The notes beneath the pieces are model-generated. The model made no database searches. It saw only the letters and a program-made list of their open reading frames with translations, and was not told the DNA's origin. Source: CAZLYX01 sp964563885 (GTDB taxonomy: Bacteria > Pseudomonadota > Gammaproteobacteria > Burkholderiales > Neisseriaceae). From it: a stretch of DNA of 11,393 nucleotides. A program made the translations under genes and the position numbers. Of this stretch, positions 6,525-11,393 are shown piece after piece. The stretch spans positions 1 to 11,393 of the forward strand of contig CAZLYX010000051.1 in assembly GCA_964563885.1 (NCBI GenBank), given 5' to 3'. How positions within the stretch are numbered: the stretch's first letter is position 1; every line of letters begins with the position of its first letter.

Positions 6525-8687
6525 TTACATATTTTGCGGATCAATATCCACCGACCATCTAATTTTATGGTCACGATACTGTTGCAATATTTGCACCCAC
6601 ACACTCACTACATGATGCAAATCACGGCGAGATGTGGTTTCGATAAACAACTGCGCACGCTCACGTTCTGCCAAACGCGCCATTAGCATTGGCGCAGGGC
6701 CCAATTGTGAAACATGTTCAGGTAGCCTCGCCTCCATTACCGCTTTAATGTCATTCAAAAACTGCATTGCATCAGCACTGTTCATCGCATCGGCGCGTAT
6801 CGCTGCCTGAAAGCCAAACGGCGGCATTTGAAACAGCTCACGCTCTTGCAATTCATGTGTGGCGAAGGCACTAAAATCTTGAGCTTTAAGCGCTGAAAAC
6901 ACTGCATGATCTGGTAATTGCGTTTGAATCAGCACTTGCCCAGGTGTTTCTGCGCGGCCAGCGCGGCCTGATACCTGCATCAACTCAGCAAACAAATGTT
7001 CGGGGGCGCGAAAATCAGCACTGTATAACGCGCCATCTGCATTGAGCACAATCACCAGATTCAAGCGGGCAAAATCATGGCCTTTGGCCAGCATTTGCGT
7101 GCCCACCAAAACATCAATTTCCTGCGCACTAATGCGTTGATATAGCTCAGCCCAATCATTTTTATGTGCAGTGCTGTCGCGATCAACCCGTACCACTGCT
7201 GCTTTTGGCAATATTTTTCGCAACGTTTCTTCGACTCGCTGCGTGCCTTGCCCAACCGCGGTGAGATCTTGGTTGCCACATTCTGGGCAGCCTTTAGGCA
7301 CATGTACGCGCCAATCGCAATGATGACAACGCAGTTGCCGCGCACGTTGATGCAAGACCATTTTCGCAGAACAACGCGGGCAGCCAAAGGTATGACCGCA
7401 GTCGCTACAAAACAGCGCTGGCGCAAAACCACGGCGGTTAAGATACACCAGCGACATACCGCCTTGCACATGATTGTCTTGTAATAATTTTAACGCTTGA
7501 GGTGAAAAGCCATTCTCTAACGGCAGGCGGCGCACATCTAAAATATGGATATTAGGCAACTGCGCAACAATATGGGCACGCTTGCTTAGCGATAGTAACT
7601 GATATGCGTCGCTGTGCGCTTTGTGCCAACTTTCTAAGCTAGGCGTGGCGCTGCCCAATACAATTGGACACGCAGCCTGTTGCGCGCGCCATACCGCCAA
7701 ATCACGCGCTTGATAGCGCAGCTCGTTGTCTTGCTTAAATGAGCCATCGTGTTCTTCATCTACAACAATTAATCCCAGATTGGGTAATGGCGTAAACACC
7801 GCCAGCCGCGTACCAATTACCAGCTTCGCTTGCAGAAGCTTGGCGCGCAGATAATCTTGTGTGCGCTGGCCAGCCGCCATTTGGCTGTGTAATACCGCTG
7901 TTGGTACTTCAGCAAAACGTTCAGAGATGCGCGTTAACAATTGTGGCGTTAAATTGATTTCTGGCAACAAAAACAACACTTGCTGGCCAGCAGCCAACAC
8001 CTTAGCAATTACATCAAAATACACTTCGGTTTTACCACTGCCGGTGATGCCATAGAGTAAAAATGGTTGAAACTGGCCTAAGGATTCCTGAATCTGTTGC
8101 GAAGCAGCGTTTTGCTCTGTATTCAAGGTGTGTAACGATGGCGCCAATATCGGCGTAACCGCAGCTTGAGCGTTAACCCAACCGCGTTCAGCCCATTCAG
8201 CCAACAACTTAGGAGCTTGGTTGTTTAAACTTTTCAGGTAGCCTAAAGCATGGCTACCTGAAGCCAATGCTTGCCATAATATATGTTGTTTATGATAACG
8301 CTCAGGTGGCGCTTGTTGCTCGCGTCCAGTTTGATTTAACGAGTAAAATAACGGTGCCTGCGGCAATGACACTGTTTTGGGTGTTTTCAGACCATGTGGC
8401 AACGCGGCATAAACGGCTTGCCCAATCGGATAATGGTAATAACGAGCGGTAAATGTCAGCAACTGCCGCCACATTTCAGAAAAAGGCTCTTCATCGTCAA
8501 ACACAGTGGTCACAGGCAAAATTTTAGCAGGATCATAATCGGGTGTAATGTCGCTATTCCAAACAATGCCCACTACCGATTTACCACGAAACGGCACCAC
8601 TACGCGCGCACCAGCAGGCAAAGGCTTAGGATGCATATATGTGAGTAAACCGAGGGGAACGTTAAGGGCAATTTGGTGATAAATCAT
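6525..8687 (-). CDS. priA: Primosomal protein N' / replication restart helicase PriA
   Basis: PriA is a 3'-5' superfamily 2 DNA helicase that recognises stalled forks and starts primosome assembly. Numbering from ATG 8687 (720 aa): N-terminal 3'-DNA-binding domain beginning MIYHQIALNVPL, Walker A GITGSGKT (213-220), DEEH (310-313), GSATPS (345-350), eight zinc-binding cysteines (427, 430, 436, 439, 454, 457, 467, 470), GTQMLAKGHDF (about 529-539) and QVSGRAGR (571-578). All key motifs are intact. The frame stays open to an ATG at 8759 (24 more residues, MSYDLNQ...). I reject that start because orthologues begin at the MIYHQ position and it lies against the stem of a terminator hairpin. No SD precedes 8687, but a TATAAT lies just upstream. 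An inverted DUS pair (8233-8262) and one DUS (6717-6728) lie inside. Confidence 0.96.
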   Translation of the reverse strand: MIYHQIALNVPLGLLTYMHPKPLPAGARVVVPFRGKSVVGIVWNSDITPDYDPAKILPVTTVFDDEEPFSEMWRQLLTFTARYYHYPIGQAVYAALPHGLKTPKTVSLPQAPLFYSLNQTGREQQAPPERYHKQHILWQALASGSHALGYLKSLNNQAPKLLAEWAERGWVNAQAAVTPILAPSLHTLNTEQNAASQQIQESLGQFQPFLLYGITGSGKTEVYFDVIAKVLAAGQQVLFLLPEINLTPQLLTRISERFAEVPTAVLHSQMAAGQRTQDYLRAKLLQAKLVIGTRLAVFTPLPNLGLIVVDEEHDGSFKQDNELRYQARDLAVWRAQQAACPIVLGSATPSLESWHKAHSDAYQLLSLSKRAHIVAQLPNIHILDVRRLPLENGFSPQALKLLQDNHVQGGMSLVYLNRRGFAPALFCSDCGHTFGCPRCSAKMVLHQRARQLRCHHCDWRVHVPKGCPECGNQDLTAVGQGTQRVEETLRKILPKAAVVRVDRDSTAHKNDWAELYQRISAQEIDVLVGTQMLAKGHDFARLNLVIVLNADGALYSADFRAPEHLFAELMQVSGRAGRAETPGQVLIQTQLPDHAVFSALKAQDFSAFATHELQERELFQMPPFGFQAAIRADAMNSADAMQFLNDIKAVMEARLPEHVSQLGPAPMLMARLAERERAQLFIETTSRRDLHHVVSVWVQILQQYRDHKIRWSVDIDPQNM
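6717..6728 (-). repeat. Exact DUS inside priA
   Basis: AGGCTACCTGAA in the coding direction. It encodes Arg-Leu-Pro-Glu in the C-terminal part of PriA (EARLPEHV). Confidence 0.9.
8233..8262. repeat. Inverted DUS pair within the priA reading frame
   Basis: An exact minus-strand DUS (8233-8244) and a plus-strand copy with one mismatch at its first base (8251-8262) give 11-bp perfect arms around an 8-base loop, TAAAGCAT. The frame runs through both arms (ASGSHALGYLKSL, about residues 142-154). There is no T run, so it resembles the window's terminators without their tail. Confidence 0.85.
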
Positions 8688-8694
8688 GGTGGCT

Positions 8695-8700
8695 ATTATA
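8695..8700 (-). promoter_or_regulatory. Candidate -10 box of priA (TATAAT)
   Basis: A perfect TATAAT on the minus strand ends seven bases before the A of the preferred ATG (8687). Transcription would then start at or one base before the start codon, giving a leaderless or nearly leaderless mRNA, consistent with the absent SD. No good -35 is visible. Confidence 0.35.
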
Positions 8701-8760
8701 GCGGTTTTGGCTGAGCATCGTTTGGCTTTAGCTATTAGTTGGTTCAAATCATATGACATA

Positions 8761-8796
8761 TAAAAGGCTACCTGAAATGTTTCAGGTAGCCTTTTA
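8761..8796 (-). terminator. Terminator-like hairpin from two inverted DUS copies, upstream of priA
   Basis: Arms 8761-8777 and 8780-8796 are complementary over 17 bp (two unpaired bases at the centre; a 4-base loop is more realistic). Each arm holds an exact DUS (8765-8776 plus, 8781-8792 minus). On the minus strand the stem ends in TTTTA, so it would stop readthrough from the peroxiredoxin gene before priA. Confidence 0.75.
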
Positions 8797-8897
8797 CGTT
8801 ATTAAAACTAAAGCATAGTATTAGTTGTTTACTTTATGTATTGCATGGTTTTTAGAACTTAAAACCTTGCTGTAATAAAATTTTAAGCTGATATTTT

Positions 8898-8922
8898 GGG
8901 CGCAGAATGCATTTACACGCCC
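8898..8922. other. Small GC-rich hairpin in the peroxiredoxin-priA gap
   Basis: GGGCG (8898-8902) pairs with CGCCC (8918-8922), and a perfect AATGCATT palindrome sits at the loop. On the plus strand GTTTCTTTT follows, on the minus strand AAAATAT. No plus-strand gene needs a terminator here, so its role is unclear. Confidence 0.3.
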
Positions 8923-8946
8923 GTTTCTTTTACACAAAAAGCATAA

Positions 8947-8981
8947 CAAACCCCATTAGCGTTACCGATAATGGGGGTTTG
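8947..8981 (-). terminator. Terminator-like hairpin after the peroxiredoxin gene
   Basis: CAAACCCCATTA (8947-8958) pairs with TAATGGGGGTTTG (8969-8981) over 12 bp with one bulged G and a 10-base loop. It lies 33 bp past the peroxiredoxin stop. The T tract on the minus strand is interrupted (TTTGTTATGCTTTTTG), so efficiency is uncertain. Confidence 0.6.
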
Positions 8982-9014
8982 TAAAGCAATTAATTATTAC
9001 TCTATCATGTTAAT

Positions 9015-9668
9015 TTACAGCTGTTTGGTACAGAAATAGAAATCAACGCAATCGTATTCACCTGATTTCACACGCTCATCCGCACCAGCCGCAGTTGCCA
9101 AAGGTGGCACAATCACTTTATCACCTGGCTGCCAGCCTTCTGGAGTTGCCACTTTGTGCTCATCGCTGGTTTGCATTGCATCAAGCATACGCAAAAACTC
9201 AGGAATCGAACGACCATTGCTCATTGGATAGTAAACCATGGCACGCAAAATGCCATTTGGGTCAATCATAAACGTGGCGCGTACTGCCGAAGTGTCGGCT
9301 GCACCTGGGTGGATCATGCCATAAGCGCGAGCAACGTCCATTTTTAAGTCGGCAATAATCGGGAATGGAATCTCAACGCCAAATTTCTCTTTGATATTGC
9401 GCATCCAAGCAATATGCGAGTGATGGCTATCAATAGATAAACCCAATAACTCACAGTTACGCTTGTTGAATTCTGGCGCATGCTTGGCAAAAGCAATAAA
9501 TTCTGTAGTACATACCGGCGTAAAGTCAGCAGGATGTGAAAACAACACTAACCACTTGCCTTTATAATCATCTAAACATTTTTCACCATCAGTAGTTGGT
9601 GCTTTAAAATCTGGTGCACGTTCATTTAAACGTGGTAAACCGTGAACAACATTATCAGTAGCTTGCAT
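9015..9668 (-). CDS. Peroxiredoxin, Prx6 subfamily, with C-terminal cysteine pair
   Basis: Thiol peroxidase reducing hydrogen peroxide and alkyl hydroperoxides, probably cytoplasmic. Numbering from ATG 9668 (217 aa): thioredoxin fold with active-site TPVCTTE, peroxidatic Cys53, the conserved Arg of AVRATF at about 130, and a C-terminal extension (GWQPGDKVIVPP, about 178-189) typical of Prx6-type enzymes. The tail carries Cys207 and Cys213 in YDCVDFYFC, the arrangement of the archaeal-type Tpx of Aeropyrum pernix (Cys50/207/213). It may therefore work as a 2-Cys enzyme rather than a 1-Cys Prx6. Start: GGAG lies six bases before ATG 9668. Upstream in-frame starts at 9680 and 9722 give extensions unlike the family. 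It stands alone between terminators. Confidence 0.93.
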   Translation of the reverse strand: MQATDNVVHGLPRLNERAPDFKAPTTDGEKCLDDYKGKWLVLFSHPADFTPVCTTEFIAFAKHAPEFNKRNCELLGLSIDSHHSHIAWMRNIKEKFGVEIPFPIIADLKMDVARAYGMIHPGAADTSAVRATFMIDPNGILRAMVYYPMSNGRSIPEFLRMLDAMQTSDEHKVATPEGWQPGDKVIVPPLATAAGADERVKSGEYDCVDFYFCTKQL

Positions 9669-9706
9669 ATTTTTCTCCATAAAGATTGCTGATGTAAGTG
9701 AGATAC

Positions 9707-9715
9707 AATATAGCA
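9707..9715 (-). promoter_or_regulatory. Candidate extended -10 promoter of the peroxiredoxin gene
   Basis: TGCTATATT on the minus strand (TG, one base, TATATT) lies about 40 bp upstream of ATG 9668. No convincing -35 is visible. I see no recognisable OxyR site. Confidence 0.35.
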
Positions 9716-9839
9716 CGCTCAATCTTTAATAAATCATTATATATTGATTGGACTGATAGCCTTTCTCTATTCATGTATTTATGAAACGAATTAAAATTCC
9801 TTAGTTATTTCTCTTTCTGCTTTATTTCAAAAGCCCATA

Positions 9840-10889
9840 TTAGCAAGTTGGCGACGTTTCACCATTATCAAACATCAATGTATTTTCTGGCCAACGCAAA
9901 GCCGCCAAACGAAAATGTGAATCAGCAACTGGCACACTATTTTTACGATCACGCCAGCGCGCGCCCACAGAATAATCAATACAAAACACATTATGCACAG
10001 CACCATGCCAAGCATTATTTTGCTCAGGCATTAAATTTTCGCGCTGCGGATTATTTTCTTTGCGATACCAATGACGCCAATAATGACCAATCACCACCGG
10101 CACGCTGTCTGTATAGTTGTCCCACCAAGCAAAACGCTCGGAAAACCGCCAACGCCCACTCGCATAAAACGGTGTATCTGCCATCACCTCTACGCCACTT
10201 GTCAACGCACGAAATGGATGAAAATAGCTGCGCATTAATTCATATTCTGCCGTTGCCAGCATAGGCGGTGGTAGCTCTAAAGGGTTTCCTATGGCTTCAT
10301 CGTAAGCTATTTTCTCGTGCTGATAATCTGCATACCACGCTGCGTTAGCCAATGTTGCATTGAGCTCATTATCCCAATTACGATATTGCGTTACCAAATT
10401 GCCGTCCGCAGCTTCGATGCGCTCAATTTGCTCGGGCAGCCATGCCGCATGCACAATGCGGATATCATCACGTTGCAACACTAACGGCTGTTTGGCCAAC
10501 CAATGCTCTAGCTCCTCTTTGCCTTGCTCGGGCATGTTATTCCAAGGTGCATACATGACACCATCTTTTTGTGCGCGCTCTTCAAAAAACCAGCCCGAAC
10601 CATCTTTGGGATCATGCGCCAATAAATTTAACTCATGATTACCCAACACCATATACGCATAACCTGCATCATAAGCTTGCTTAAACCAAGCCAGCACGGC
10701 TGGGCTATTTTGACCACGGTCGCACAAATCGCCCACAAACACCAAATAGCGACCTTGAGGATGAAAGCCATTGGCTTGGTAGCCTAGATGGTATAACAAC
10801 GATTGCAAAGCTTCTAACTCGCCATGCACATCGCCAACGATATCCAGCGGCACAGAGTCTGGTAAGTTCTGACAAGGTTGAAAAGCCAT
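9840..10889 (-). CDS. PPP-family metallophosphoesterase (serine/threonine-phosphatase-like)
   Basis: Calcineurin-like phosphoesterase with a two-metal active site. The substrate cannot be told from sequence; protein phosphatase or small-nucleotide hydrolase activity is possible. Numbering from ATG 10889 (349 aa): GDVHG (19-23), GDLCDRG (53-59), GNHE (83-86), histidine of VHAAW (H147) and histidine of GHYW (H269), followed by FCIDYSVG (302-309), which completes the PPP signature. No signal peptide, so cytoplasmic. Start: GAGGA (10905-10901) lies 11 bases upstream of ATG 10889. A TTG at 10907 overlaps that SD and would add six residues, so I reject it. It has the same orientation as the peroxiredoxin but is 171 bp away, and I see no proof of co-transcription. 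A strongly AT-rich leader precedes it. Confidence 0.92.
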   Translation of the reverse strand: MAFQPCQNLPDSVPLDIVGDVHGELEALQSLLYHLGYQANGFHPQGRYLVFVGDLCDRGQNSPAVLAWFKQAYDAGYAYMVLGNHELNLLAHDPKDGSGWFFEERAQKDGVMYAPWNNMPEQGKEELEHWLAKQPLVLQRDDIRIVHAAWLPEQIERIEAADGNLVTQYRNWDNELNATLANAAWYADYQHEKIAYDEAIGNPLELPPPMLATAEYELMRSYFHPFRALTSGVEVMADTPFYASGRWRFSERFAWWDNYTDSVPVVIGHYWRHWYRKENNPQRENLMPEQNNAWHGAVHNVFCIDYSVGARWRDRKNSVPVADSHFRLAALRWPENTLMFDNGETSPTC

Positions 10890-11163
10890 ATTTTTTATAT
10901 TCCTCAATAATTAATACTTAATAACAAATTGAAATATTAACATTAATTCAAATGATAATAAATTAAATTAATAACTAACGAATGATTAATAGTTAAATCA
11001 CTTAAACATACTGTCTATTTAGTGCTGTCGTTTATGCAAAGTGCAGTAGTATTTAAAATAGCAGTAATAAGTTAGAGTATTACTTTGTGGATATTGATTG
11101 ATTAACCATCGACTTTAATATGCAGCGTTTCTAGCTAAATATGATTAGTGTGAATTAAAGCTA
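10890..11163. other. Very AT-rich upstream region without a gene
   Basis: Dense in A/T runs (about 10891-11000) upstream of the phosphoesterase, which fits a promoter with UP-like elements, though no hexamer pair stands out. A GATAAT occurs near 10954 but does not extend into a Fur box. On the plus strand TTGATT (11094-11099), a 16-base spacer and TAATAT (11116-11121) form a possible promoter pointing at the terminator at 11164. Only reading frames of 13 codons or fewer lie downstream. Confidence 0.4.
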
Positions 11164-11200
11164 AAAAGGCTACCTGAAAGTTTGATTCAGGTAGCCTTTT
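11164..11200. terminator. Inverted-DUS terminator near the right edge
   Basis: Arms 11164-11178 and 11186-11200 form a 15-bp perfect stem around a 7-base loop, with a T run at both ends as in the hairpin at 3931-3969. Exact DUS at 11167-11178 (plus) and 11186-11197 (minus). The gene whose transcript it ends is not evident. It could serve a unit entering from the right on the minus strand. Confidence 0.75.
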
Positions 11201-11393
11201 AAATTCATCATCAACGTTGATTAAGCAGCCATGCCAGCAAACGCGCTCCCACATGATGGGTTCTAATCCTGCTAACCAACATAATCAACCTACATTACCC
11301 GCTGGTTGCTAACGTCATACTCAGCTCAAACTATGCGTTAAATATTGTAAACTTACCTTTACAAGAAATACTTAGCCAGCTTTATTGAGCCAA
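11201..11393. other. Gene-free right end, possible decayed repeat
   Basis: All three minus-strand frames contain several stops. The longest intact piece is a 23-codon frame ending near 11216 with no SD. The segment GCTAACCAACATAATCAACCTACA (near 11271) resembles the AACC-rich dispersed repeats common in proteobacterial intergenic DNA. A frame open to the right edge ends in TAA at 11359-11361 after only 10 codons and cannot be assigned to a gene. Confidence 0.3.

Noticed and set aside
6800..6811. GCTGCCTGAA in priA as another DUS variant
   Set aside because: It has the wrong outer bases (TC) and the variant core. It encodes conserved PriA residues (FQAAIR) and is probably coincidental.
7061..7484. 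Overlapping 106- and 136-codon frames inside priA
   Set aside because: They lie in other frames of a region encoding the PriA zinc-binding cysteines and helicase motifs, and have no recognisable domains.
9848..10264. 138-codon plus-strand frame opposite the phosphoesterase
   Set aside because: It is antisense to the C-terminal half of an intact PPP-family protein, with no SD and low-complexity Asn/His/Ala composition.
10950..10972. Fur box upstream of the phosphoesterase (GATAAT repeats)
   Set aside because: Only one GATAAT hexamer matches; the neighbouring hexamers are generic AT-rich sequence.
11221..11278. tRNA-like segment on the plus strand (TTCTAATCC followed by GCTAACCA)
   Set aside because: The T-loop has T instead of a purine after TTC, the T-stem pairs poorly, and the matching 5' acceptor strand (TTAAGCAG) is only about 57 bases away with no plausible anticodon arm.
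11221..11393. Minus-strand gene remnant at the right edge (short frames such as one ending GMAA)
   Set aside because: Stops interrupt every frame within about 25 codons and I recognise no protein family. A dispersed non-coding repeat is equally likely.
1..11393. Mobile element, prophage, CRISPR array or defence island
   Set aside because: All recognisable genes are core housekeeping genes, and there are no transposase, integrase or spacer-repeat patterns. The only recurrent repeat is the DUS.

Overview
The window looks like core chromosome of a low-GC (low-to-mid 40s % by eye) member of the Neisseriaceae. The strongest evidence is the 12-mer AGGCTACCTGAA / TTCAGGTAGCCT, found as 12 exact copies and several near copies. 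This is the family's DNA uptake sequence (DUS) in the dialect named for Eikenella (AG-eikDUS). The base composition is lower than I would expect for Eikenella corrodens, so I leave the genus open. The protein sequences, especially the M23 endopeptidase, PriA and the RpfE-type protein, also read as beta-proteobacterial/neisserial.

Layout from left to right. 1-1111 (-) is the N-terminal two thirds of recJ, running off the left edge. 1286-2266 (-) is an RpfE-type conserved protein, probably in the same transcription unit as recJ. After a divergent intergenic region with a 17-bp near-palindrome, 2585-3904 (+) encodes a membrane-anchored M23 murein endopeptidase. A bidirectional terminator made of two inverted DUS copies follows. 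Then come secB (4052-4516, -), grxC (4575-4832, -), dacB encoding a PBP4-type D-Ala-D-Ala carboxypeptidase (4976-6358, -), priA (6525-8687, -), a Prx6-type peroxiredoxin (9015-9668, -) and a PPP-family metallophosphoesterase (9840-10889, -). The last 0.5 kb (10890-11393) has no gene I can support. It holds an AT-rich leader, a third inverted-DUS terminator and a repeat-like remnant.

Functionally this is housekeeping. RecJ and PriA serve recombination and replication restart. The M23 enzyme and DacB cleave peptidoglycan cross-links in the periplasm. SecB and glutaredoxin 3 form a long-conserved pair (export chaperone and thiol reductant). The peroxiredoxin handles peroxides. I found no mobile element, CRISPR array, rRNA, intact tRNA or defence cassette, and no undescribed multi-gene system.

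The part most worth attention is how the DUS is used. It forms terminators, abuts a stop codon, sits in the ribosome-binding region of dacB, and lies inside coding regions, where it repeatedly encodes Ser-Gly-Ser. One inverted pair lies within the priA reading frame. Several gene starts were moved from the longest possible reading frame, for Shine-Dalgarno or family-length reasons given in each entry.
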